Part shown: in pieces, positions 35,846 through 50,992 of the stretch
How positions within the stretch are numbered: the first letter of the stretch is position 1
Layout: each line of letters opens with the position of its first letter
Translations under genes and position numbers: made by a program
The notes under the pieces: generated by a model
What the model saw: only the letters and a program-made list of their open reading frames with translations
The model's database searches: none
What the model was told of the DNA's origin: nothing
Assembly (NCBI GenBank): GCA_030066215.1
Contig: JASJCA010000006.1
Coordinates: 1-50,992 of the forward strand
From: Rhodobacter sp.
GTDB lineage: Bacteria; Pseudomonadota; Alphaproteobacteria; Rhodobacterales; Rhodobacteraceae
Length of the DNA: 50,992 nucleotides
Direction: 5' to 3'

Positions 35846-36290
35846 CTACTTCAGTGCATAACCCGGCGTCTCGCCGTCCCAGACATCGAAGCTCATCATA
35901 TTGCTTCCGATCACGCCGCGTTCGAACTTGATGAGGCAAGGGATATGGGTGTCGACCTCGATCGGCATCATAAAACCTTCCTGCCCCCGATCTCGATCAT
36001 GCGCTGATCGAATGTCCGCCACGACAGGCCCGCGACTTGCGCCATGGAGCCGAGACAAAAACACCGTTGCGGCCATCTAACAGGGCCGAGGCCTAGATGC
36101 GGCCCACCGCCAGTTTGGGAGTAGGAATCCAGGTTCGGATTGTGCCGTTGAGTGCCGCGCGTAGGGACGAAAACCGTTACGCCCATCGGCGCGCCGATCA
36201 CGCCCTCGTCAATCAAATTGCGCACGGTTGACCAGCGGCCGCCGCGAAGAAATCGGAGCAGCCAAAGGTTACGTGCTGATCGGCAGAGAC
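35846..36290 (-). pseudogene. Remnant of a Gfo/Idh/MocA-family oxidoreductase
   Basis: Fragments in two frames read like one decayed NAD-dependent sugar dehydrogenase. Going 5' to 3' on the minus strand: GCSDFFAAAAGQ, RNLIDEGVIGAPMGVTVFVP, HNPNLDSYSQTGGGPHLGLG (the family usually has HPNPDFYYQPGGGPMLDMGP), and then in another frame VDTHIPCLIKFERGVIGSNM followed by MSFDVWDGETPG. The N-terminal Rossmann part and the C-terminal end are missing or unrecognisable. At least two frameshifts separate the pieces. It is a clear relic, not a functional gene. Confidence 0.75.
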
Positions 36291-36309
36291 CGACCGTCCG
36301 GCGATGAAC

Positions 36310-36975
36310 TGCCCAGCGAGAGTTCGCTGCAACTCCGTTCCATTCAGTGTCAGGCGAAGCGCCGCGTCCTCAGCTTCGATCACTGGCTGGTCGCCAGCCC
36401 GCCCGGGTCGACGACATCGAAGACCAGACGCTCGGTCAGTTCGAACGGCGCAGTATAGAACAGCGACCAGCGAGCATCTCGGCATCGTCCCTGGTCCGGG
36501 CGATCTGGTCGATCCCGGTGACGTGTCCGGCCTCGGCGCCGGTCGTGACCGGCTCAATCGCGGCGGGTCAAACATCCGCCAGCCCGCTCGGTTTGTCGAG
36601 TAGGAGCATCAGCGCGCCGCTCACCGTACGTATCGCGGGGAATTCCATTTCCCGTTTCCCAAATGCTGCCGGAAGGCGGCGGCTGCCAGACGGGTCGCGC
36701 GTTCGACCGCCGCGGCGGCGTTGTGAAGGGTATCTTCCGACTCGACCTAGATCCGTTGGAACAGCATTGGAAGATCTCGGCGATCTGTGTTTTCAACGCC
36801 TGCAACCAAGCCACGTTCTCGCATCTCTTTTGTGGAAACCTCTTCACGGATAAAGGCCAGGAAGAGTTGAGACAGCGGCTCACGTCCATCGTACTCGATG
36901 TCGTTCGGCGACCTTGAGGTCGTTGCGAACAGGCGAGCGTCTCCGGCAATCTCAAGGATGTCGATGTTCTCCGAT
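36310..36975 (-). pseudogene. Unidentified decayed coding sequence
   Basis: Minus-strand frames hold short protein-like runs broken by stops and frame changes: EIAGDARLFATTSRSP and LFLAFIREEVSTKEM (36970-36800 region), GHVTGIDQIARTRDDAEM (about 36540-36480) and YTAPFELTERLVFDVVDPGG (about 36450-36390). None is long enough to name a family with confidence. Together with the oxidoreductase remnant next to it, the stretch appears to be dead genes inserted between secE and nusG. Confidence 0.4.
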
Positions 36976-37259
36976 TAGGGCGGGCATGGAGGGCAGGCAC
37001 TCGCGACCGCTGCTCACCCTACCTTTCTGGGGCCGGAGTGGACCTTTGGCGCTGGGCGAGCCGTTAGCGGCTCCGCGCCGATCTACGAAGGGCAACTCTC
37101 GGTGCCAACTGATGCCGTTCGTCGCCTCCACTGCCCGTTTGGATTCGCCTTGGATCGTGAGCGGCTTGAGAATCTCTACTCTCTCTCCGAGCAGATGGTG
37201 AAATCGCATCTGTCCGACCGGCTGAAGGGCCGGCGGCGGCGCTGTCGTGGACGACCGGC

Positions 37260-37292
37260 ACCGACGCAATACCGACGTAATACCGACGTTTT
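37260..37292. repeat. Three 11-bp direct repeats upstream of nusG
   Basis: ACCGACGCAAT, ACCGACGTAAT and ACCGACGTTTT lie head to tail, each one helical turn long. They end about 185 bp before the nusG start and 44 bp before a possible promoter. They could be sites for a regulator, a recombination relic, or slippage. Confidence 0.7.
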
Positions 37293-37335
37293 GCAGACAG
37301 GCGATTTTGCGGGCTTTTGGGCCTCCTGCAGGCCC

Positions 37336-37364
37336 TTGATATTTCCAGCCCAAGCGCGTAATTG
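37336..37364 (+). promoter_or_regulatory. Possible nusG promoter
   Basis: TTGATA (37336-37341) and TAATTG (37359-37364) are spaced by 17 bp, upstream of nusG. The -35 is good, the -10 is weak. Because secE is 3.8 kb upstream, nusG needs its own promoter, and this is the best candidate seen. Confidence 0.4.
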
Positions 37365-37477
37365 ACCGCGAATTCCCCGACCGGCGTGCTGCAATACGAG
37401 TCGCACGCCGATTTTGTTTTCGGGAAGAACGGAACACCGCCTGGTTGGGCTGGGCGTGGAAAAGGGCAAGGAAAACA

Positions 37478-38011
37478 ATGGCTAAGCGCTGGTACTCGGT
37501 GAGCGTGCTGTCGAACTTCGAAAAGAAGATCGCCGAGCAGATCAAGCATGCCGTCGCCGATGCCGGTCTCGAAGACGAGATCGAGGAAGTCCTTGTTCCC
37601 ACGGAAGAAGTCATCGAGGTTCGCCGCGGCAAGAAAGTCACCGCCGAACGCCGCTTCATGCCCGGCTATGTCCTCGTCCGCATGGACATGACCGATCGCG
37701 GCTATCATTTGATCAATAATATCAATCGGGTGACGGGCTTCCTCGGACCGCAGGGCAAGCCGATGCCGATGCGCGACACCGAGGTCAACGCGATCCTAAA
37801 CCGCGTCGAAGAGGGACAAGAGGCACCGCGCACGCTGATCCATTTCGACATCGGCGAGAAGGTCGCAGTGACAGACGGCCCGTTCGAAGGCTTCGACGGC
37901 ATGGTCGAGGAAGTGGACGACGACAACCAGCGCCTCAAGGTCTCGGTGTCGATTTTCGGCCGCGCGACCCCGGTCGAACTGGAATACACCCAAGTCAGCA
38001 AGCAGGGCTAG
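37478..38011 (+). CDS. nusG: Transcription termination/antitermination factor NusG
   Basis: The ATG at 37478 follows GCAAGG and starts AKRWYSVSVLSNFEKKIAEQ, the standard NusG beginning; 177 residues. The NGN domain has the family motifs KKVTAERRFMPGYVLVRMDM and RVTGFLGPQGKPMPM, which contact the RNA polymerase clamp. The C-terminal KOW domain has EKVAVTDGPFEGFDGMVEEV. NusG increases elongation speed and links polymerase to Rho or to ribosomal S10. It is separated from secE by a 3.8-kb insertion and from rplK by an opposite-strand gene. Its stop shares the CTAG tetramer with that gene. Confidence 0.97.
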   Translation: MAKRWYSVSVLSNFEKKIAEQIKHAVADAGLEDEIEEVLVPTEEVIEVRRGKKVTAERRFMPGYVLVRMDMTDRGYHLINNINRVTGFLGPQGKPMPMRDTEVNAILNRVEEGQEAPRTLIHFDIGEKVAVTDGPFEGFDGMVEEVDDDNQRLKVSVSIFGRATPVELEYTQVSKQG

Positions 38012-38628
38012 CGCTCCAGCGCGCCTTTCCCGGCAAGGATTTTGTCCCGGAACTTGGCGATCCGGGCCCGCCGCGTCTCCGGCTTCTTGGCGGAACTCAG
38101 GTTGATCGCATAGCTCCGTTGCCGTCCCGGGGTTAAAGCATGAAAAGCCGCGGCCAAATCGGGATCATTGTCGAGCGCATCGATCAATTCGTCCGGCAGG
38201 ACGACCTCAGCGCTGTCCTTCGGCGGCTTGACGCCTTGCTCGGCATAGCCCATCGCTTCTTGCAGATACGATCGGATGACGCCGTCCATCTCGGCCACTT
38301 GCGCGTTGCGTACGAACCGGATCGTGTCGGGATAACGGCTGTTCGGGCCCTGCCGCTCGAGCACGCCCTCGGGGTCTTTCAGCAACGCCTCGTTGAAGAA
38401 ACTCAGGCGGAAATCGCCGCGAAACGCGCCGATGATGGCGATGTTGCGGCCGGCGTGCCTATAGCAGGGATGCCCCCACTTCACGGTTTCCACCAGTTCC
38501 ATGTCCCGGCAGATCCGGCGCAGTGCGGCAAGCCCGGGCGCCCAGGCTCCGGTCGCGCATTCCGCCGTTGCAAAGCGCGCGCAACGGCCGCATCCCTTGG
38601 CGAAATAATCCTCGATGTCGGTGATCAT
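38008..38628 (-). CDS. YdeI/OmpD-associated (DUF1801-containing) family protein
   Basis: The ATG at 38628 ([20 protein letters not shown]) is taken as start by comparison with the family; the frame extends to 38691 without a site. The 206-residue protein has the DUF1801 fold in its first half ([20 protein letters not shown] and [20 protein letters not shown]) and the YdeI/OmdA helical segment near the end ([20 protein letters not shown], then [14 protein letters not shown]). The biochemical role is unknown; relatives are linked to stress or antimicrobial-peptide tolerance. It lies opposite and between nusG and rplK and shares its stop tetramer CTAG (38008-38011) with nusG. Confidence 0.85.
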   Translation of the reverse strand: MITDIEDYFAKGCGRCARFATAECATGAWAPGLAALRRICRDMELVETVKWGHPCYRHAGRNIAIIGAFRGDFRLSFFNEALLKDPEGVLERQGPNSRYPDTIRFVRNAQVAEMDGVIRSYLQEAMGYAEQGVKPPKDSAEVVLPDELIDALDNDPDLAAAFHALTPGRQRSYAINLSSAKKPETRRARIAKFRDKILAGKGALER

Positions 38629-38706
38629 CGGCACGATCGGCTCCACCTTCGGGACCATTAGGACCCGGGCTGCCGCCGCTGCGCAAGCCAAACACCGTCA
38701 GCCCCC

Positions 38707-38735
38707 TTGCGCGGCGCGGCAATTCTCTGTACTCC
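38707..38735 (+). promoter_or_regulatory. Possible rplKA promoter
   Basis: TTGCGC (38707-38712) and TACTCC (38730-38735) are spaced by 17 bp. The start would give a leader of about 115 nt carrying two palindromes before rplK. Since an opposite-strand gene separates rplK from nusG, a separate promoter is needed. Confidence 0.4.
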
Positions 38736-38774
38736 GCGCCGGTCCTCGATCCGAGGATGCCTTGTGGAAGGCCA

Positions 38775-38790
38775 GGATCACGCGTGATCC
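38775..38790. promoter_or_regulatory. 16-bp perfect palindrome in the rplK leader
   Basis: GGATCACGCGTGATCC is a perfect palindrome between the proposed promoter and rplK. A smaller hairpin CCTCG-ATC-CGAGG (38744-38756) lies just upstream. In RNA they could fold into a leader structure, and L1 protein is known to bind the rplKA leader in other bacteria; whether this is that site is not shown. Confidence 0.5.
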
Positions 38791-38857
38791 GACCCGGACC
38801 ACATCAACCGAAGCCCTAGCGTCGCGACGCCGGGCTGTTGAGAAAGGAGCGGCCAAG

Positions 38858-39286
38858 ATGGCCAAGAAGATCGCCGGCACCATGAAACTGCAGGTGCCTG
38901 CCGGACAAGCGAACCCCTCTCCGCCGGTCGGACCGGCCCTGGGTCAGCGCGGCATCAACATCATGGAATTCTGCAAGGCGTTCAACGCCAAGACCCAGGA
39001 TCTGGAACCTGGCGCGCCGTGCCCGACCATGATCACCTACTACCAGGACAAGTCCTTCGCCATGGACATCAAGACGCCGCCGGCGTCGTATTTCCTGCGC
39101 AAGGCCGCCAAGTTGAAATCGGGCGCGAGCGAACCCGGGAGGTCCACCGTCGGCAGCGTAACCGCCGCGCAGGTGAAGGAAATCGCCGAGGCGAAAATGA
39201 AAGATCTGAACGCCAACGACATTGAGGCGGCGATGCAGATCATCCTGGGGTCGGCCCGCTCGATGGGCATCGAGGTGAAGGGGTAG
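38858..39286 (+). CDS. rplK: 50S ribosomal protein L11
   Basis: The ATG at 38858 with AAAGGAG upstream gives 142 residues, the standard L11 length. The sequence opens [20 protein letters not shown] and includes [20 protein letters not shown], the N-terminal hinge that sits at the GTPase centre. The C-terminal domain ([20 protein letters not shown]) binds 23S rRNA. L11 supports factor binding and the RelA response. rplA follows after 4 bp, so they are co-translated. Confidence 0.98.
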   Translation: MAKKIAGTMKLQVPAGQANPSPPVGPALGQRGINIMEFCKAFNAKTQDLEPGAPCPTMITYYQDKSFAMDIKTPPASYFLRKAAKLKSGASEPGRSTVGSVTAAQVKEIAEAKMKDLNANDIEAAMQIILGSARSMGIEVKG

Positions 39287-39290
39287 GATC

Positions 39291-39989
39291 ATGGCAAAGC
39301 ATGGAAAACGTACCCGCGCTGCCCGCGAGGCCGTCGCCGGCAAGGAAAACCTCAGCGTCGAGGACGCCGTCGCGCTGGTGAAATCGAACGCCACCGCGAA
39401 GTTCGACGAGTCTGTCGAGATCGCGATGTGCCTGGGCATCGACCCGCGTCACGCCGACCAGATGGTCCGCGGCACGGTCACCTTGCCAAACGGCACCGGC
39501 AAGACGGTGCGCGTGGCGGTCTTCGCCAAGGGACCCAAGGCCGACGAGGCCAAGGAGGCTGGGGCCGACATTGTGGGCGCCGAGGACCTGATGGAGACGA
39601 TCCAGGGCGGCACGATCGAATTCGACCGCTGCATCGCGACGCCGGATATGATGCCGATCGTCGGGCGCCTGGGTAAAATTCTCGGACCCCGCAACCTGAT
39701 GCCGAACCCCAAGGTCGGCACGGTGACGATGGACGTCAAAGACGCCGTAACCGCGGCAAAGGGCGGGCAGGTGCAGTTCAAGGCCGAAAAGGCTGGCGTG
39801 GTCCACGCCGGCGTCGGCAAGGCCTCGTTCGACGAGGGCAAGCTGGTCGAAAATGTGCGCGCCTTTGTGGATGCCGTTCAAAAGGCCAAGCCGGCGGGCG
39901 CGAAGGGGACCTACATGAAGAAGGTCTCGATCAGCTCGACGATGGGGCCCGGCGTGACCGTAGACGTGATGTCGGCGACCGGGAATTGA
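39291..39989 (+). CDS. rplA: 50S ribosomal protein L1
   Basis: The 232-residue protein is a normal L1: [20 protein letters not shown] at the start, the domain motif [40 protein letters not shown], and the C-terminal signature [19 protein letters not shown]1 forms the ribosome stalk near the E-site and represses its own rplKA mRNA. A strong terminator hairpin follows 25 bp after the stop, which isolates rplKA from rplJL. Confidence 0.98.
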   Translation: MAKHGKRTRAAREAVAGKENLSVEDAVALVKSNATAKFDESVEIAMCLGIDPRHADQMVRGTVTLPNGTGKTVRVAVFAKGPKADEAKEAGADIVGAEDLMETIQGGTIEFDRCIATPDMMPIVGRLGKILGPRNLMPNPKVGTVTMDVKDAVTAAKGGQVQFKAEKAGVVHAGVGKASFDEGKLVENVRAFVDAVQKAKPAGAKGTYMKKVSISSTMGPGVTVDVMSATGN

Positions 39990-40014
39990 CTGGTCTGACA
40001 GACTAAGGTTTCGG

Positions 40015-40039
40015 ACGGGCGGGCCTTGGGCCCGCCCGT
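40015..40039 (+). terminator. Intrinsic terminator after rplKA
   Basis: ACGGGCGGGCC (40015-40025) pairs perfectly with GGCCCGCCCGT (40029-40039) over 11 bp with a TTG loop. A T-rich run follows (TTTGCATTT). It lies 25 bp after the rplA stop. A weaker hairpin at 40066-40083 (ACGTCCG / CGGACGT) might serve the convergent transferase gene. Confidence 0.85.
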
Positions 40040-40150
40040 TTGCATTTGAGGCGCTATTACGACCGACGTCCGAGCCCGGACGTTAAGTCAAGCCTTTGAT
40101 ATTGTTTATGATATCCGCAACAGCTCAGCGTGTAAGCGCGCCTAAGCCGG

Positions 40151-41026
40151 CTATTCCGCGGCTTCCAGCTTGTCCTGGGTCTTGGTGTCGAAATCGCCGG
40201 CATCGTGGCGTTCGTGCAGCTGCATTTCAGGCTCGCCGAAGGTGCGGTTGACCATTCGGCCGCGTTGCACGGCGGGGCGGGCGTCGATGGCTTCAGCCCA
40301 ACGGACCACGTTCTTGTAGCTGGTCACGTCAAGGAACTCGCCCGCGCCATACAGCCGTCCGAGCACCAACTGCCCATACCAGGCCCAGATCGCCATGTCC
40401 GCGATCGTGTAGTCCGGGCCGGTGATGAAGTCGCGACTCGCCAGGTTGCGGTCGAGCACGTCGAGCTGCCGCTTGGTCTCCATTGCGAAACGGTCGATGG
40501 GGTACTGCCACTTCTCTGGCGCATAAGCGTAGAAGTGCCCGAACCCGCCGCCGAGATAGGGCGCCGAGCCCATCTGCCAGAACAGCCAAGACAGCATTTC
40601 GGCCCGGTCCGCGGGATCGGCGGCAAGGAACTTGCCGCACTTTTCGGCCAGATAGAGCAGGATCGCACCGGACTCGAACACACGGATGGGCTGTACTCCG
40701 CTGCGGTCCACCAGCGCCGGGATCTTCGAATTCGGGTTGATGCCGACGAACCCGCTGCCGAACTGGTCGCCGTCGGTGATCTTGATCAGCCAGGCGTCGT
40801 ACTCGGCGCCGGTCTCGCCCAATGCCAACAGCTCTTCCAGCAGCACCGTGACCTTCACACCGTTCGGCGTGGCCAGCGAATAGAGCTGCAACGGATGGTC
40901 CCCAACCGGCAAGTCCTTGTCATGGGTCGGCCCGGCAATGGGGCGGTTGATCTTGGCGAATTCGCCGCCGCTTTCGGCGTCCCAGGTCCAAACCTTCGGC
41001 GGAGTGTAGGGGGTTGCATCGGTCAT
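40151..41026 (-). CDS. yghU: Glutathione S-transferase / disulfide-bond oxidoreductase, YghU-like
   Basis: The 291-residue protein matches YghU in length and layout. The N-terminal extension and thioredoxin-like domain include LQLYSLATPNGVKVTVLLEE and SKIPALVDRSG, where glutathione binds. The helical domain has YPIDRFAMETKRQLDVLDR and DYTIADMAIWAWYG. YghU-type Nu-class enzymes have little transferase activity but reduce organic disulfides with two bound glutathione molecules. The gene lies on the opposite strand between rplA and rplJ. It is a third single gene placed inside this normally compact ribosomal region. Confidence 0.9.
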   Translation of the reverse strand: MTDATPYTPPKVWTWDAESGGEFAKINRPIAGPTHDKDLPVGDHPLQLYSLATPNGVKVTVLLEELLALGETGAEYDAWLIKITDGDQFGSGFVGINPNSKIPALVDRSGVQPIRVFESGAILLYLAEKCGKFLAADPADRAEMLSWLFWQMGSAPYLGGGFGHFYAYAPEKWQYPIDRFAMETKRQLDVLDRNLASRDFITGPDYTIADMAIWAWYGQLVLGRLYGAGEFLDVTSYKNVVRWAEAIDARPAVQRGRMVNRTFGEPEMQLHERHDAGDFDTKTQDKLEAAE

Positions 41027-41199
41027 GTCTTGGCGCGTCTTTCGGGCGATCTGTTAGCGATACCGCTGTCACGTAAACCTGCGCGGTGCGAAATCCAATC
41101 CCTTGCCTGGCAATCTGGTACGCCCGGTCTTCGGCGCCGGCTCGCAGCGAAACGCCGCCTTTGCAAATCCGCCGATATCGCGAACAAAAACGCCGCGGC

Positions 41200-41228
41200 T
41201 TTACGCAACAGGCCGCCTGCGCTAAGCT
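41200..41228 (+). promoter_or_regulatory. Possible promoter for rplJL-rpoBC
   Basis: TTTACG (41200-41205) and TAAGCT (41223-41228) are spaced by 17 bp. It lies in the gap between the divergent transferase gene and rplJ and would produce a leader of about 315 nt. Confidence 0.4.
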
Positions 41229-41549
41229 GACGAAAACGCGGTCCTCCCGAAAACACCGGAAAGGGTGATTTCAGGGGTTGGCAATCTTTTGAAAACCGAC
41301 TAACAGCACGCTCTCGGTCTGAGCGTGTTTGCGCTCGGGCCGGATTCGTCCAAGACGGTGGGTCGGCCGCGCACCAGCACAGCCCATAATTCCTGCCCGA
41401 GACGGGGATGGAACAGTTTTTCTTCGCAGGCGTTTCGCGCGCTTTCGAGGGGCGATTGCGACGGACCCGTAAGGACCCGTTAGCCGGGGCCGACAAGGGC
41501 CCGGCAAAGCTGAGCCGGAGGGGCGACCCTCCACAACTGGAGTGAAACT
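41229..41549 (+). ncRNA. Long rplJ leader, probable L10 autoregulatory region
   Basis: About 320 bp without a gene lie between the proposed promoter and the rplJ GTG. It contains a direct repeat GGACCCGT (41463-41470 and 41473-41480) and a hairpin GCCGGG / CCCGGC (41483-41505). In many bacteria L10-L12 binds a structured leader here to repress translation; the position fits, but I cannot show the L10 fold from sequence alone. Confidence 0.4.
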
Positions 41550-42068
41550 GTGGATAGAGCCCAGAAAGAGAAAGTGGTCGAGGAACTCGGCCAGATCTTC
41601 GAAAGCTCTGGCGTCGTGGTCGTTGCCCACTACGCAGGTCTCACGGTTACCGAGATGCAGGATTTGCGGGGCCGCATGCGCGACGCCGGCGGATCCGTGC
41701 GCGTCGCCAAGAACAGGCTCGCCAAGATCGCCCTTCAGGACAAGCCCAACGCCTCGTTGGCCGACCTTCTGACGGGAATGACCGTTCTCGCCTATTCCGA
41801 AGACCCCGTGGCGGCAGCCAAGGTCGCGGAAGCCTATGCCAAGGACAACAAGAAGTTCGAGATCCTTGGTGGCGCCATGGGCGAGACGGCGCTGGACCGT
41901 GCCGGTGTCAAAGCAGTGTCCGACATGCCGAGCCGTGAGGAGCTTATCGCTTCGATCGTTGGCTGCATCGGTGCACCTGCCGCGAACATCGCCGGAGCCA
42001 TTGGCGCACCTGCTTCGAACATCGCATCGATCCTTTCCACCATCGAGGAAAAGGCCGAGGCGGCGTGA
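41550..42068 (+). CDS. rplJ: 50S ribosomal protein L10
   Basis: The start is GTG 41550 with GGAG upstream; 172 residues. The sequence [20 protein letters not shown] begins the 23S rRNA-binding domain, with [15 protein letters not shown] as its basic signature. The C-terminal tail (about 130-172) has the repeated pattern [20 protein letters not shown] that forms the helix on which L7/L12 dimers dock; its length suggests three dimers, as usual for alphaproteobacteria. A GTG start and long leader fit the known autoregulation of this gene. Confidence 0.97.
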   Translation: MDRAQKEKVVEELGQIFESSGVVVVAHYAGLTVTEMQDLRGRMRDAGGSVRVAKNRLAKIALQDKPNASLADLLTGMTVLAYSEDPVAAAKVAEAYAKDNKKFEILGGAMGETALDRAGVKAVSDMPSREELIASIVGCIGAPAANIAGAIGAPASNIASILSTIEEKAEAA

Positions 42069-42140
42069 GGTAACCGGGATATCTGCGCCGGGGTTGATAC
42101 CTAAGGCGTTGGAACACATCTAAACGGACGGAAAAACGAA

Positions 42141-42527
42141 ATGGCTGATCTGAAGAAACTCGCTGAAGAGATCGTGGGTCTCACGCTTCTCGAAGCCCAG
42201 GAACTGAAAACCATCCTCAAGGACGAATACGGCATCGAGCCCGCCGCCGGCGGCGCGGTGATGATGGCCGGTCCGGCGGCCGGCGGCGATGCCGGCGGCG
42301 CGGCGGAAGAGGAAAAGACCGAATTCGACGTCATCCTCAAGGCGCACGGCGCTTCGAAGATCAACGTGATCAAAGAGGTGCGCGGCATCACCGGTCTGGG
42401 CCTGAAGGAAGCCAAGGACCTGGTCGAGGCCGGCGGCAAGGCTGTCAAGGAAGGCGTCTCGAAGGAAGAGGCCGAAGAGATCAAAGGCAAGCTCGAAGCG
42501 GCTGGCGCCGAGGTCGAGCTGAAGTAA
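42141..42527 (+). CDS. rplL: 50S ribosomal protein L7/L12
   Basis: The 128-residue protein has the N-terminal dimerisation domain ([20 protein letters not shown]), a flexible Ala/Gly hinge (about 36-58), and the C-terminal factor-binding domain with [20 protein letters not shown] and [12 protein letters not shown]. It forms the mobile stalk that recruits elongation factors. It lies 72 bp after rplJ. Two strong hairpins follow before rpoB. Confidence 0.98.
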   Translation: MADLKKLAEEIVGLTLLEAQELKTILKDEYGIEPAAGGAVMMAGPAAGGDAGGAAEEEKTEFDVILKAHGASKINVIKEVRGITGLGLKEAKDLVEAGGKAVKEGVSKEEAEEIKGKLEAAGAEVELK

Positions 42528-42564
42528 TCCGGGGCGGGCCGCGGTCCGTACCCATAAAATCGCT

Positions 42565-42593
42565 GGCTGGATCCGGGAGTTCCGGGTCCAGCC
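42565..42593 (+). terminator. Attenuator hairpin 1 between rplL and rpoB
   Basis: GGCTGGATCCGG (42565-42576) pairs with CCGGGTCCAGCC (42582-42593) over 12 bp with one G-U wobble and a 5-base loop. It lacks a U-tract, so partial attenuation or RNA processing is more likely than full termination. Confidence 0.65.
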
Positions 42594-42604
42594 GTCCGCG
42601 TCTC

Positions 42605-42635
42605 AGGAAGGGCTTTGCGGCCCAGAGCCCTTCCT
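42605..42635 (+). terminator. Attenuator hairpin 2 between rplL and rpoB
   Basis: AGGAAGGGCT (42605-42614) and AGCCCTTCCT (42626-42635) form a perfect 10-bp stem with an 11-base loop. It lies 12 bp after hairpin 1. Partial termination here would lower rpoBC expression compared with rplJL, as known in other bacteria. Confidence 0.65.
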
Positions 42636-42769
42636 AAGGTGCGGGACCTTGATCGGGAGGCTGCCGGTGGGACGGCGGCCAGGTATGGATCGGACCGTCC
42701 TTGTTCACGGGCGCATCGCCGGGGCCCGACGGCGCGTGTGCTTGCGACAATGAAAGGTGTAAACCTGAT

Positions 42770-46930
<4,161 letters not shown>

Positions 46931-47002
46931 CAGGCCGGTCTGTTCGTCTGGTGGGCAGCACCGCCCACCGCCCCCTCCAACGCCCGTGAATAGGTACCCA
47001 AG

Positions 47003-50992
<3,990 letters not shown>

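Overview
The window looks like chromosomal DNA of a GC-rich alphaproteobacterium, most likely a marine Rhodobacterales (Roseobacter-type) organism. The reasons are strong G/C bias at third codon positions, a TRAP transporter beside amino-acid catabolic genes, an aerobic form I CO dehydrogenase cluster, and alphaproteobacterial-type secE, nusG, rplKAJL and rpoBC. No tRNA, rRNA, CRISPR array or complete insertion sequence was recognised.

Region 1 (1-12015): a minus-strand catabolic cluster of a TPP-dependent acetolactate-synthase-like enzyme, an MR/MLE-type enolase-superfamily enzyme, a DadA-like FAD oxidase and a dctP-dctQ-dctM TRAP transporter, then a membrane transporter cut by the left edge. 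Divergent from it are a GntR/FCD regulator and an Asp/Glu-racemase-like protein, with a TGTATACA-centred operator between. The set suggests import and isomerisation/oxidation of an amino-acid-like compound. A hybrid PAS histidine kinase follows, split by an 8-bp tandem duplication, and then a RidA-like gene.

Region 2 (12236-21703): one tight plus-strand array: an NMT1/THI5-type ABC importer (binding protein, ATPase, permease), a cytosine-deaminase-like amidohydrolase, an FAD-linked oxidase, two flavodoxin-fold NAD(P)H dehydrogenases, an isopenicillin-N-synthase-like Fe(II) oxygenase, a creatininase-family amidohydrolase and an MtnA-type isomerase. I do not recognise this as a described pathway. 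It is the best candidate here for an undescribed system, probably degrading an imported nitrogen heterocycle. A perfectly 11-bp-phased array of four CATATG palindromes lies in its middle.

Region 3 (22140-32568): a carboxydotroph cluster in the classical order coxC-M-S-L-D-E-F on the minus strand. CoxL carries the AYRCSFR active-site loop that defines form I CO dehydrogenase. A second MoxR/VWA-type pair runs divergently from coxC. Two copies of a dispersed hairpin element whose stems covary occur here.

Region 4 (32679-50992): the ribosomal-protein/RNA-polymerase region, secE, nusG, rplK, rplA, rplJ, rplL, rpoB and rpoC (cut by the right edge). It is interrupted by opposite-strand genes: tryptophan 2,3-dioxygenase, a DUF995-like secreted protein and decayed gene relics between secE and nusG; a YdeI-like protein between nusG and rplK; and a YghU-like glutathione transferase between rplA and rplJ. 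Two of these intruders share a palindromic stop tetramer with the operon gene they face.
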